Shown: positions 7,902 to 16,076 of the stretch, piece after piece | Position numbering within the stretch: the stretch's first letter is position 1 | Layout: every line of letters starts with the position of its first letter | Origin: Denitromonas halophila | GTDB lineage: Bacteria; Pseudomonadota; Gammaproteobacteria; Burkholderiales; Rhodocyclaceae | DNA length: 64,000 bases | Assembly (NCBI RefSeq): GCF_007625155.1 | Contig: NZ_VMNK01000015.1 | Span: 483,711 to 547,710 of the forward strand | Direction: 5' to 3' | Notes under the pieces: model-generated | The model's input: the letters and a program-made list of their open reading frames with translations, nothing else | What the model was told of the DNA's origin: nothing | The model's database searches: none | Program-made: the position numbers and the translations under genes

Positions 7902-10366
7902 TCGAGCGATAGCGCGAACTCCTTCGCGGGCACGGGATATCCGAACAGATAGCCTTGGGCTTCGTCGCAGTGCTGCGCCAGGAGGAAGGCGAGTTGCTCT
8001 TGCGTCTCAACGCCCTCCGCAATGACGCGCCGCTTGAGCTTGATGCCCATGCCGATGACCGCGGAAACGATGCTCGCATCGTCGCCATCGCTGACAATGT
8101 CGCGCACGAAGGATTGGTCGATCTTCAGCGTGTCGATGGGGAACTGTTTCAAGTAACTCAGGCTGGAATAGCCAGTACCGAAATCGTCGATGACAAGCGC
8201 GATGCCCATGCGCTTGAGGGCGCGCAGCACTGCCATGGACGACTCGGCATTGTGCATGAGCAGCGATTCGGTCAACTCGACCTGCACGAACCGGGGCGGC
8301 ACACCGGTTTCTTTCAGCGTCCGCGCGAAGCTCGTCAGAAAGTCCTTGTGCCTGAACTCGACCGCCGAGATGTTCACCGCCACCGGCACGGCGTGCCAGC
8401 CATTTGCTAGCCAGGTCTGGATTTGCTGGCAAGCTTCCCGGAGCACCCAGCGGCCGATGGGAACGATGAGGCCGCATTCTTCCGCAATCGCCACAAACTG
8501 ATCGGGAAAGACGAGGCCGAGCTCAGGATCGCGCCAGCGAATCAGCGCTTCGGCCCCGGTCATTTTTCCTGAGACGAGATCCATCTTCGGTTGGTAGTAC
8601 AACTCGAATTCGTCGTGCTTGAGGGCGCGGTGCAGCCGGCTCTCGACGGCCAGTCGGCGCACGACACGGGCGTTCATTTCGGCGGTGAAAAACTGATGGT
8701 TGTTCCGCCCCTTGCTCTTGGCGTGGTACATGGCGGTATCGGCGCTCTGCATCATGGTATCGACGTCGATTCCGTCGACCGGATAGATACCAATGCCAAT
8801 GCTTGGGGTGACATGCAGTTCGTGCTCACCAACAAGGAAGGGCGCGGCCAGGGAGGTCAGGATTTTTTCGGCAACCCAGACCGTATCCTCGGGTTGATCG
8901 ATTTCCGGCAGCAGAATCAGAAATTCGTCGCCCCCCAGGCGGCCCACGGTATCGGTGGCGCGCACACATCGGGACAGACGTTCGGCCACGGCCTTGAGCA
9001 ATTGATCGCCAACGCCGTGGCCCAATGAGTCGTTGATGTTCTTGAAGTGATCCAGATCGATGAAGAGCAGGGCCGCCTGAGCGTGATGCCGGTGGGCCAG
9101 GCCGATCGCCTGGGATATCCGTTCGGTCAGCAATACCCGATTGGGGAGGCCGGTGAGAAAATCGTGCTGCGCCAGATGGGCCAGCTTGATCGTCGCCGCC
9201 TGGGATTTGCTGACATCGTGAAATACGATCACGGCGCCCGCCACCTGACCGTCGCGGTTGTGGATCGGCGCGGCGGAATCCTCGATAGCCGATTCGGTGC
9301 CGTCGCGGCGGATCAACAGGCAATTCGCGGCAAGGCCCACGGTACGGTCCTCCGAGATGGCGCGCTGTGCCGGATTGGGCGCGATCTGACGGGTCGTGCC
9401 GTCAACGATCCGGAAGACCTCGGCCAACGGGCGACCCAGCGCATCCGCCAGCGGCCAGCCGGTCATGGTCTCCGCGGCCGAATTCAGGTAGGTCACGTTC
9501 CCCAGCATGTTGGTGCTCAGTACGGCGTCGCCGATGGAATTGAGCGTGACCTGAGCGCGCTCCCGCTCGGTGAACAGATCGTCCTCCGCTGCGCGCAGCA
9601 CCGCTTCGGTCGCTTTTCGCTGACTGATGTCTTCCACGGTTTCCACATGCCCGAGGCACATCGCGCCGTCTTGCGTGACGGCACGGTTGAGACGGGTCCA
9701 AACAACGCTTCCGTCCCCGCGCACGAAACGCGCCTCCGCCTGGAAGGGGGTCTGATTCCGTAACGCGTCATGCCACTGGGCGAGCACGCCCGGGCGATCG
9801 TCCGGGTGGATAGCCATGCTCCAGTCCGTTCCGTGAGTCTCGCCAAAGTTCAGGCCAGAGATCTTGTGATAGGCGGGATTGGTGTAGATGCATGCCCCCT
9901 GATCGTCCGACACGAAGATGCCCAAGGGAGATGCTTCGCTGATCGATCGAAAACGCGCCTCGCTGAGATGCAGCGCTTCCTGGCTCGCCCGGTGTGCGAC
10001 AAGCGTCGCCAGGGCGGGGAGAAATCGGTCGGCGTCGGCATCGTCGTGGGTGATACGCCCTTGGGTGCCATCGCCGACGACCCGCCATTCAATGCCGCCT
10101 TCGTGCTCTGCGCTGAAGCGCACAATCAGCGCATGCGGCGTCGCCTGTCTCAAGGCGGCGACACTCTGATGCCGATCCGGCAGTGCGCTGTCGAGCACGA
10201 TCACGTCGAATCCGTCCTGATTCAGCCGGGCAAGGGCATCTGCCACCCCCGTTACCCGCTCAACCCGATAGGCGGTGCGATCCGCCGCCGTCAGCGCCAG
10301 AGGCATCGTTTCGGCGGCGCAGCGGTCATGCTCGACGAGAAGGAGCCGGAGCGGGGCCGGTTTCAC
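7862..10366 (-). CDS. receiver-PAS-PAS-GGDEF-EAL cyclic-di-GMP protein
   Basis: 834 residues. Residues 1-125 resemble a response-regulator receiver with acidic Asp14 and a phosphoacceptor-like Asp59 in VLDSALPD, but the conserved late Lys is not evident. Two PAS domains follow (about 130-255 and 265-385). The GGDEF domain (about 400-560) has an intact RLGGDEF at 478-482. The EAL domain (about 575-825) keeps EAL at 606-608, TESLLM, DDFGTGYSS and AEGVET. Both catalytic sites look complete, so it could make and degrade c-di-GMP with one activity dominating. The GTG start overlaps the stop of an 80-codon frame by 4 nt. The gene is divergent from the first Crp/Fnr gene. Confidence 0.92.
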   Translation of the reverse strand: MKPAPLRLLLVEHDRCAAETMPLALTAADRTAYRVERVTGVADALARLNQDGFDVIVLDSALPDRHQSVAALRQATPHALIVRFSAEHEGGIEWRVVGDGTQGRITHDDADADRFLPALATLVAHRASQEALHLSEARFRSISEASPLGIFVSDDQGACIYTNPAYHKISGLNFGETHGTDWSMAIHPDDRPGVLAQWHDALRNQTPFQAEARFVRGDGSVVWTRLNRAVTQDGAMCLGHVETVEDISQRKATEAVLRAAEDDLFTERERAQVTLNSIGDAVLSTNMLGNVTYLNSAAETMTGWPLADALGRPLAEVFRIVDGTTRQIAPNPAQRAISEDRTVGLAANCLLIRRDGTESAIEDSAAPIHNRDGQVAGAVIVFHDVSKSQAATIKLAHLAQHDFLTGLPNRVLLTERISQAIGLAHRHHAQAALLFIDLDHFKNINDSLGHGVGDQLLKAVAERLSRCVRATDTVGRLGGDEFLILLPEIDQPEDTVWVAEKILTSLAAPFLVGEHELHVTPSIGIGIYPVDGIDVDTMMQSADTAMYHAKSKGRNNHQFFTAEMNARVVRRLAVESRLHRALKHDEFELYYQPKMDLVSGKMTGAEALIRWRDPELGLVFPDQFVAIAEECGLIVPIGRWVLREACQQIQTWLANGWHAVPVAVNISAVEFRHKDFLTSFARTLKETGVPPRFVQVELTESLLMHNAESSMAVLRALKRMGIALVIDDFGTGYSSLSYLKQFPIDTLKIDQSFVRDIVSDGDDASIVSAVIGMGIKLKRRVIAEGVETQEQLAFLLAQHCDEAQGYLFGYPVPAKEFALSLDQQVHGLQDCERE

Positions 10367-10605
10367 GGCTCAGGGTGTCCGGAGTGTTCCGCGTGCGCCC
10401 TCAGCCGGAGCGTGTCGCGCATCGGGCGTCGCTGCACGCCCGTCCGAAGAGCAGCCTCGGTCGCGTGTCTGAGGCCAAGGCGCAGGAAACGTATACGCCC
10501 ATCCCGGCCGGCTGTGCCCAAACACTCGATCGGCAGTGGCGCATTGTTGGCGATGGCCCCGCCTCTGAACGACACCCGGCTCTGTGCAAAGATGTCGCGG
10601 CTCAT
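10363..10605 (-). CDS. hypothetical 80-residue protein coupled to GGDEF/EAL gene
   Basis: A frame starting ATG at 10605 with GAGAGGA about 9 nt upstream. It ends in a TGA that overlaps the GTG of the GGDEF/EAL gene (GTGA), the arrangement of translationally coupled genes. The product is Arg/Gly-rich (MSRDIFAQSRVSFRGGAIAN...), has no membrane segment and matches no family I recognise. Coding status rests on the ribosome binding site and the overlap; a leader region is the alternative. Confidence 0.4.
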   Translation of the reverse strand: MSRDIFAQSRVSFRGGAIANNAPLPIECLGTAGRDGRIRFLRLGLRHATEAALRTGVQRRPMRDTLRLRAHAEHSGHPEP

Positions 10606-10969
10606 GTCATGTGTCCTCTCGTCCGATTGTGTTCATCACACAGGCCTCCGCATACCACCGTCGGTGGCTCGGGTGGCGAGGCGATCCTGCGCCGCCGGGA
10701 GATCGGAACTCGCGACGGCTTGTATAGGCTAAAGGTGCCATCCGCGAAGATCTGTGCGGTGTCGAACAGAATCCGGGCGGTAACGGCAAGCTTGTTCGAT
10801 GCGGGGCGCGGTATGCTGTAGGCAGCGGCCCGCTCAATGTCTCGCTGGTCTGTACGAAAGCGCACATACATGGCCTGTCCGGCCTGTTTAAAGTAAAACA
10901 CGGCGGAAGCCTGGAATGGCTGTCGTTCCGACACGGGCTTTCGCACATTGCTGTGTTTGGAGAACACCC
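10606..10969. other. divergent regulatory region
   Basis: 364 bp between the minus-strand 80-codon frame and the Crp/Fnr gene. No gene is visible. It carries one copy of the palindromic motif at 10849-10870. No strong sigma-70 promoter pair was found by eye. Confidence 0.6.
10849..10870 (+). promoter_or_regulatory. recurrent palindromic motif, copy 4
   Basis: Reads TCTGTACGAAAG then CGCACATACA. The two half-sites fit the consensus well while the central triplet differs (AAA instead of TGG), as expected if the half-sites are the bound part. It is 100 bp upstream of the first Crp/Fnr gene and about 240 bp from the minus-strand 80-codon frame. Confidence 0.5.
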
Positions 10970-11683
10970 GTGCCTGAAATCCAAGACCCGCGCCAGAATC
11001 ACCTTCTTGCCGCTTTGCCGGTTGAAGACCGCGAGCGCCTTTTCTCCAAGCTGGAAGAGACCCCGATGCCGCTGGGGCACGTCCTGTACGAATCCGGCGC
11101 GCAAATGCGCCATATCTATTTTCCGACCACGGCCATCGTGTCCCTGCTGTATGTGATGGAAGACGGCGCGTCTGCCGAGATCGCCGTGGTCGGCAACGAG
11201 GGGGTCGTCGGGGTATCCCTCTTCATGGGCGGCGAAACCACGCCCAGCCGGGCCGTGGTGCAAAGCGCCGGCCTTGCCTACCGTTTGCCGGGGCAGTTGC
11301 TCAAGGACGAATTCCTGCGCGCCGGGCCGATGCAGCGCCTGCTGCTGCGCTATACCCAGGCCCTGATCACGCAGATGGCCCAGACGGCCGTGTGCAACCG
11401 GCATCACTCCCTGGACCAACAGTTCTGCCGTTGGCTGTTGCTGTCTCTCGACCGTCTGCCCACCAACGAGTTGGTCATGACCCAGGAGCTGATCGCCAAC
11501 ATGCTCGGCGTGCGCCGCGAGGGGGTCACCGAGGCCGCCGGCAACGTGCAGCGGGCGGGTCTGATCGAATACCGCCGGGGCCACATCACGGTGCTGGATC
11601 GTGCCGGTCTGGAAGCACGGGCCTGTGAGTGCTACGCGGTGGTGAAGAAGGAGTTCGACCGGCTGTTGCCCTATACAGACTAG
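10970..11683 (+). CDS. Crp/Fnr family transcriptional regulator (first copy)
   Basis: 237 residues from GTG 10970, which has GGAG 7 nt upstream; an in-frame upstream ATG at 10916 lacks this. An N-terminal cyclic-nucleotide-binding-type beta barrel (about 10-135: HIYFPTTAIVSLLYVMEDG, AEIAVVGNEGVVG) lacks the cAMP-site arginine motif, so the ligand is unknown. A long dimerisation helix follows, then a winged helix-turn-helix (about 170-215) with MLGVRREGVTEAAGNVQ as turn and recognition helix. It is paired with a second regulator 1 kb downstream and is flanked by the palindromic motif. Confidence 0.85.
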   Translation: MPEIQDPRQNHLLAALPVEDRERLFSKLEETPMPLGHVLYESGAQMRHIYFPTTAIVSLLYVMEDGASAEIAVVGNEGVVGVSLFMGGETTPSRAVVQSAGLAYRLPGQLLKDEFLRAGPMQRLLLRYTQALITQMAQTAVCNRHHSLDQQFCRWLLLSLDRLPTNELVMTQELIANMLGVRREGVTEAAGNVQRAGLIEYRRGHITVLDRAGLEARACECYAVVKKEFDRLLPYTD

Positions 11684-11886
11684 CGGCACTGTATGGCAAC
11701 TTATCCATTCCGGGCTTTCCCCGTGGACAGGAGGGACGCCCCGGGGCCACCAAGCCCGCAGGGTGAGCATCCGTCAAAGCAGCCCAGGCTTCTGGCCGCA
11801 CGGGAGGCGGAAACCGGCAGCCCCGGTCGCGGCCGCTAGGCGAAATCGCACCCCGGTAGCGGTACCCGTGGGGCGCGGCGCATCGA

Positions 11887-12090
11887 TTACTTCTTGTCGT
11901 CGCCCTTGGCGGCATCCTGGATGGCGTCGCCGGCCTTTTCGATCTGTTGTCCGGTTTTTTCCATCGCCTTGTCGACTTCCTTGCCGGCCCGTTCCATCGG
12001 GCCTTCGTCCTTCTGGCAGCCGGACAATGCGACGAGCAACGCACCCATGAGCAAGGCTGCGCCAGTGTGTCTTTTAAGTTTCATCATCAT
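11887..12090 (-). CDS. small lipoprotein
   Basis: 67 residues from the first of three tandem ATG codons (12090, 12087, 12084), with GAGGA close upstream. The signal ends LVALSGC, a good lipobox. The mature part (about 42 residues) is a charged amphipathic helix with a repeated pattern (EVDKAMEKTGQQIEKAGDAI) ending KGDDKK. Such helical mini-lipoproteins are common in stress loci of this class. It is convergent with the first Crp/Fnr gene. Function unknown; a structural or buffering envelope role is a guess. Confidence 0.75.
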   Translation of the reverse strand: MMMKLKRHTGAALLMGALLVALSGCQKDEGPMERAGKEVDKAMEKTGQQIEKAGDAIQDAAKGDDKK

Positions 12091-12449
12091 GTAGTTCCTC
12101 GTGATCCCCTTGGCGCGAAGCCAAGATCCAGGGCAATTCTGTTGACGTTGAGCGTGTTCATATCGTTCCTTCATGGGTGAGCCTGGGCGTGCCGCATCGG
12201 TAGGTCGAGCCGGACAAACACGTGTCATCGCCCGGGGCGCGCTGCGTTCATCGATTTCGCATTGCTCCGGGCCTGCGGGCTCCGATGAAACGAGCTTAGG
12301 GATCCGTCCCCCCATTGTCCGTCTGCTGCCGTACAGAGCCAGGGTTGTCCGTTGCCCGCAGGCATCCGATGCTGAACGGCACCCTGTCACCCGGGCTCGC
12401 CAGTCGGTAATCGCGCCGCTCCTCGCCGGCGAGCGGCACCCGATCCTCG
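12091..12449. other. intergenic region
   Basis: About 360 bp without a gene of its own. An in-frame upstream extension of the second Crp/Fnr gene covers it, but its composition is not protein-like. A weak match to the palindromic motif (about 14 of 22 positions, ending GTACAGA) lies at 12316-12337. Confidence 0.5.
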
Positions 12450-12560
12450 CCGATTGCCGGCGAGCTCATATCACGGTGCTCGAACGACCGGGGCTGGAGC
12501 GCCGCGCCTGCGAGAGCGACGCGGTGGTCATGAAGGCGTTCGATCGCCCGCGTCCCTTGC
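12450..12560 (+). pseudogene. remnant of a third Crp/Fnr gene (3' end)
   Basis: This stretch reads CRRAHITVLERPGLERRAC, then ESDAVVMKAFDRPRPL. The C-terminus of the intact first regulator reads YRRGHITVLDRAGLEARAC, then ECYAVVKKEFDRLLPY. The match is collinear over about 35 residues and too long to be chance. No start, sensor domain or helix-turn-helix remains, so this is the eroded tail of a duplicated regulator lying just upstream of the second intact copy. Confidence 0.65.
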
Positions 12561-12593
12561 GGAGCGCAGCCCATTTGCCCACGGATCGCCCCT

Positions 12594-12615
12594 TCTGTGC
12601 GCCAGCGTCCAGACG
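12594..12615 (+). promoter_or_regulatory. recurrent palindromic motif, copy 5
   Basis: Reads TCTGTGCGCCAG then CGTCCAGACG. It ends 52 bp before the start codon of the second Crp/Fnr gene, a position compatible with direct control or autoregulation. Confidence 0.55.
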
Positions 12616-12667
12616 TCGGCGCCTGAGCGCGTTCAAGCTGCGAAGACAATCATTCAGGAGCACCGCC

Positions 12668-13357
12668 ATGCCCCCGGCCAATCGCCTGCTCTCAGCCTTG
12701 CCTTCCAAGGATCGTCGGCGGTTCTTGTCGGGCTGCGAGTCGGTGGGGCTCGCATTTGGAGACGTTCTGACCGAGCCAGGCGATCCCATTCGTCATGTCT
12801 ATTTTCCGACCCAGTCCTTCATTTCCCTGGTTATGCCCGTCAGCGGCCATTCGGGCCTGGAGGTGGGTCTGGTCGGCGATGAAGGCATGCTCGGGATTTC
12901 GCTGAGCCTCGGCGTGGATCGCTCTTCCTTCCATGCCGTGGTGCAGGGCGAGGGCATGGCCTTGCGTCTGGATGCGGCGCGGTTTTGCCACGAGTTGGCG
13001 CTCAGCTCGGCGCTCCAGGGCATCCTCAAGCACTATATCGCGGTGGTCCTTGGCCAGCTGGCGCAAACGGCAGCCTGCGCCCGTTTCCATGTGGTCGAGG
13101 CGCGTCTCGCCCGCTGGCTCTTGATGAGCGGTGACCGTGCCCATTCGCCAACATTCCATGTCACTCATGAATTTCTCGCCTATATGCTCGGCGTGCGCCG
13201 CGTCGGTGTGACCAAGGCGGCATCCTCGCTGCAGGCGCGCGGGTTGATCGGCTATCGGCGTGGCGATGTCACGATCGTCGATCGGCCGGCGCTGGAATCC
13301 GTGTGCTGCGGGTGCTATGCCGCCGACAACACTGTCTATGCCAAGGTGATGGGTTAG
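12668..13357 (+). CDS. Crp/Fnr family transcriptional regulator (second copy)
   Basis: 229 residues from ATG 12668 (MPPANRLLSALPSKDRR) with AGGAG 7 nt upstream. Same layout as the first copy: effector-type beta barrel (HVYFPTQSFISLVMPVSG, EVGLVGDEGMLG), dimerisation helix, and winged helix-turn-helix with MLGVRRVGVTKAASSLQ. The recognition helices of the two copies are alike, so overlapping DNA targets are plausible, while the sensor halves have diverged. The much longer in-frame extension upstream is rejected as the start. It is convergent with the transglutaminase gene. Confidence 0.85.
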   Translation: MPPANRLLSALPSKDRRRFLSGCESVGLAFGDVLTEPGDPIRHVYFPTQSFISLVMPVSGHSGLEVGLVGDEGMLGISLSLGVDRSSFHAVVQGEGMALRLDAARFCHELALSSALQGILKHYIAVVLGQLAQTAACARFHVVEARLARWLLMSGDRAHSPTFHVTHEFLAYMLGVRRVGVTKAASSLQARGLIGYRRGDVTIVDRPALESVCCGCYAADNTVYAKVMG

Positions 13358-13372
13358 CGGGGCGGGGCTCGG

Positions 13373-14179
13373 CTAGGACACTTCGTCCGTAGTCACCTGG
13401 AATTGCTTCAGGGTATTGGGGCCGAACGTGTTGCTGAGGGCCACGTCGGCCGCGTCGCGGCCACGGGCGATCAGCACCCGCCCGATGCGCGGCATGTTGT
13501 TGCGCGCATCGAAGGTGTACCAGTGCCCGTCGAGATAGGCCTCGAACCAGCCGGCGAAGTCCATCGGGCCGTAGGGCGGCGGCATGCCGATATCCCCAAG
13601 GTAGCCCGTGCAGTAACGGGCGGGAATATTCATGCAGCGACAGAAGGCGATGGCCAGATGGGCGTAGTCGCGGCAGACGCCGGCTTTCTCGTGGTAGGCC
13701 TCCCACGCCGTCTTGGTTGAGCACGCGTGTTCATAGCCGAACGCGATGTGGTGGTGAACGAAATCGCAGATCGCCTGGACGCGCGCCCATCCCGGCGGTG
13801 ACGTGTGAAACAGCGCCCAGGCGGTTTCCGACAGGCGATCGGTCTCGCAGTAGCGGCTTCCCAGGAGAAACAGCAGGGTCTCGTCGGGCAGCGTTTCCAC
13901 CGGTGTCTGTCTCGCCTCGGGAACAATGCTGTCGGGCAGGCCCGTATCGTTCACCAGGGCATCGGTAGACAGTTTGAGCAGGCCCTTGGGCGCGATGATA
14001 CGACTGCACCAGTTGCCGAAGCTGTCGCGATAGGCGGTGATCGGGACCGGCGGATCGGCAATCAGATGGTCCGGCCTGATGATGTCCGACACGCGCGAGT
14101 AGTGCACGCTCAAGCTCAGGATCATGGGCGTTGGTTGAGGGCATTCGTAGATCAGTTCGTAGCCAATGCGAATCTTCAT
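13373..14179 (-). CDS. transglutaminase-like cysteine protease family protein
   Basis: 268 residues from MKIRIGYELIYECPQPTPM; the start has AGGAG 8 nt upstream and overlaps the preceding stop (ATGA). The N-terminal beta domain (about 1-130) is the bacterial transglutaminase N-domain. The core follows with the catalytic Cys in KAGVCRDYAHLAIAFCR, His in FEAYLDGHWYTFDARNN and the downstream Asp. Members may hydrolyse or cross-link peptides. It is the last gene of the Anbu operon, where transglutaminase-like proteins are a known companion of Anbu. Confidence 0.88.
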   Translation of the reverse strand: MKIRIGYELIYECPQPTPMILSLSVHYSRVSDIIRPDHLIADPPVPITAYRDSFGNWCSRIIAPKGLLKLSTDALVNDTGLPDSIVPEARQTPVETLPDETLLFLLGSRYCETDRLSETAWALFHTSPPGWARVQAICDFVHHHIAFGYEHACSTKTAWEAYHEKAGVCRDYAHLAIAFCRCMNIPARYCTGYLGDIGMPPPYGPMDFAGWFEAYLDGHWYTFDARNNMPRIGRVLIARGRDAADVALSNTFGPNTLKQFQVTTDEVS

Positions 14180-15024
14180 GGGGGTGCTCCTGCGTTGCGC
14201 CGGCACGGCCCGGTGGTCGGTGCTGACAATGAGGGGAAGGGGGAGGGGGGCTGCGGATTGGACGCGGTATCGGGCCCGGGGCGGCCGAGGGCCTGGCGCA
14301 GGGCGTCGATGATCACCTGTCGCAGCCGGGCCCATGCGCGGGCATTGCCGGCGACGTGTTTCTGGTTGATTTCCAGCTCGATCGCCAAATAGGTGTCGGG
14401 CGGCAGCGCGCGGCGAAGGTGACGGGCCAGCCCGTCGTTTTTGCCGGCGTAAGGGTAGTTGCGGCGAACGACGAGTGCCGGGGCACATTGCTTGAGGGCC
14501 ATTTTCCAGCGCTCGCAAAACTGCGCTTCGCCAGGCCGGGCCGGATCGTAGAGCAGCCCGATGTCGGCATGGCGCACTTTGCCGTTCAATTCCGGGGTGA
14601 AGCTGTGTGACGCGAGGTGGATCACCCGGCCGTGGTCGGCGATCCCTTGCCTGACGCGGTGCTCGACCTCGTGCCGGTACGGCAGGTAGTGCTGGCGCAA
14701 TATGTCCTGTCGCACGCTGGCCGGTGCGCTTCGGATCTGTGCCAGATGGAGATGAGGATGGTCGACAGAGCGATTCAGGTCGACCAGCAGGCGGCTCACC
14801 GTGGCAAACACCAGCGGGGCGTCGAATACGGCGGCCAGTTCTCGCGCCATGCGCAGGGCGCCTGCGTCGTAGCCGCGGTGGGTTGCCAGCACGGCCTGGT
14901 GAGCCACAAAGAAGTGACGATAGCGCGCGGGAATCCGGTTGCCGCCATGCTCGCAGCTGATCACCAGCCGCGCGTTTGTCTCATGGTCATGGTCCGCGCT
15001 GCGCAGAATGGGGGGCGTGCTCAT
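14176..15024 (-). CDS. N-formylglutamate amidohydrolase family protein
   Basis: 282 residues from MSTPPILRSADHDHETN. The FGase (PF05013) fold is indicated by SCEHGGNRIP near residue 25, THRGYDAGALRMAREL, DLNRSVDHP, and ASHSFTPELNG, which carry the His/Glu residues used for a metal site in the family. Classical members split N-formylglutamate in histidine breakdown, but no hut genes are nearby, so this copy probably acts on another acyl-amino acid or peptide. It lies between Anbu (8 nt upstream) and the transglutaminase (4-nt overlap). The Pro-rich C-tail is unlike the core. Confidence 0.82.
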   Translation of the reverse strand: MSTPPILRSADHDHETNARLVISCEHGGNRIPARYRHFFVAHQAVLATHRGYDAGALRMARELAAVFDAPLVFATVSRLLVDLNRSVDHPHLHLAQIRSAPASVRQDILRQHYLPYRHEVEHRVRQGIADHGRVIHLASHSFTPELNGKVRHADIGLLYDPARPGEAQFCERWKMALKQCAPALVVRRNYPYAGKNDGLARHLRRALPPDTYLAIELEINQKHVAGNARAWARLRQVIIDALRQALGRPGPDTASNPQPPSPFPSLSAPTTGPCRRNAGAPP

Positions 15025-15032
15025 CGAGCGCC

Positions 15033-15758
15033 CTACCAGTCCAGGTCGGGCAGGTCTCGGAACACTTGGCGCGTGCCCTCGCTCCATTGCTTGCCGAGCG
15101 CACCGAAGTACGCATCTCCGACATCGAAGCGGCGACGCATCCGGACTTCGAGACTGTCGCGCTCGTAGCAGAGCAGATCGATGGGCATGCCGACGGACAG
15201 GTTGCTTTGCATCGTGGAATCGAAAGACACCAGGGCGCACTTTGCCGCCTCGTTGAGCGGGGTGGCCGGGGTAATGACCCAGTCGATGATCGGCTTCCCG
15301 TACTTGGTTTCGCCCGTTTGAAGATAGGGCGTCTCCTGGCCGGCCTCGATGAAGTTGCCTTCAGCGTAGATCCGGAAGAGACGTGGCGGCTCGCCCACGA
15401 TCTGGCCGCCGAGAATGAACGAGGCGTTGAAACCGACATCGCTTTCCGCCAGATGCTGGCCATCGCGTCGATCCACCTCTCGCATGGCATCCGACACCAG
15501 CATCGCCGTGTCGAACATGGACTCGGCCTGCCACAGGCTGCCGTCGGCCGAGCGGGCGGCGCGCTGCTTGAGCAGACCGATGACCGCCTGGGTGCCTGCC
15601 AGGTTGCCGGAGCTGAGGAGCACAATCACCCGGTCGCCGGGGCGCTCGAACACGCTCATCTTGCTGAAGCAGGCGAAGTTGTCGACCCCGGCGTGGGTGC
15701 GCGAGTCGGACGCGAGAATCAATCCGCTGTCGAGCTGGATGCCGACGCAGTAGGTCAT
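15033..15758 (-). CDS. Anbu (ancestral beta subunit) proteasome-type protease
   Basis: 241 residues of the Ntn-hydrolase fold, starting MTYCVGIQLDSGLILASDSRT. After Met removal Thr1 is the expected nucleophile, with Asp17 (ASDSRT) and a Lys at 32 (SKMSVF) completing the proteasome-like set. That start and spacing mark Anbu/BPH rather than HslV. Anbu proteins assemble into open helical rings, and their substrate is unsettled. It is the second gene of a minus-strand operon: 96-residue protein, Anbu, formylglutamate amidohydrolase, transglutaminase. GAGG lies 7 nt before the start. The palindromic motif lies upstream of the operon. Confidence 0.9.
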   Translation of the reverse strand: MTYCVGIQLDSGLILASDSRTHAGVDNFACFSKMSVFERPGDRVIVLLSSGNLAGTQAVIGLLKQRAARSADGSLWQAESMFDTAMLVSDAMREVDRRDGQHLAESDVGFNASFILGGQIVGEPPRLFRIYAEGNFIEAGQETPYLQTGETKYGKPIIDWVITPATPLNEAAKCALVSFDSTMQSNLSVGMPIDLLCYERDSLEVRMRRRFDVGDAYFGALGKQWSEGTRQVFRDLPDLDW

Positions 15759-15785
15759 GACGGTGCCTCGATGCGCGAAGAGCGC

Positions 15786-16076
15786 TCAGACCAAGGTGTT
15801 GATGGCGCGTTTGACGGCGTCGTCGACAAGCTGTCGGTCGGCTTGGGATTCGCCGAGGATGGCGTCCCAGTACAGTCGAAGATAGGCGGAGCGGTGGCCC
15901 GTTTTCAGGACCAGGGTTTGTATGCCGCGCTGCTGGCCGAAACCGTAGTCGGAATCGTAGCCGAGCAGATCGTGCAGGCCGGCCTCCCAGATACCGGCCT
16001 GGACAGCGTCGATGATGGACGCCATGCGCCGATGAAATTCATTTGCCATTTCGATGGTGAATTGCTTCTTGTCCAT
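15786..16076 (-). CDS. hypothetical 96-residue protein, first gene of Anbu operon
   Basis: A soluble, mixed-charge protein (MDKKQFTIEMANEFHRRM...) without signal peptide or membrane segment. Conserved-looking aromatic and acidic segment: LLGYDSDYGFGQQRG. It ends 27 nt before the Anbu start, so co-transcription is likely. No family recognised; a partner or adaptor of the protease is a guess from position. Its start is 108 bp from motif copy 6. Confidence 0.65.
   Translation of the reverse strand: MDKKQFTIEMANEFHRRMASIIDAVQAGIWEAGLHDLLGYDSDYGFGQQRGIQTLVLKTGHRSAYLRLYWDAILGESQADRQLVDDAVKRAINTLV

Noticed and set aside
12173..12667. Upstream extension of the second Crp/Fnr gene to a start at 12173
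   Set aside because: The extension is not protein-like except for the remnant of another regulator, and ATG 12668 has a well-placed AGGAG and the family N-terminus.
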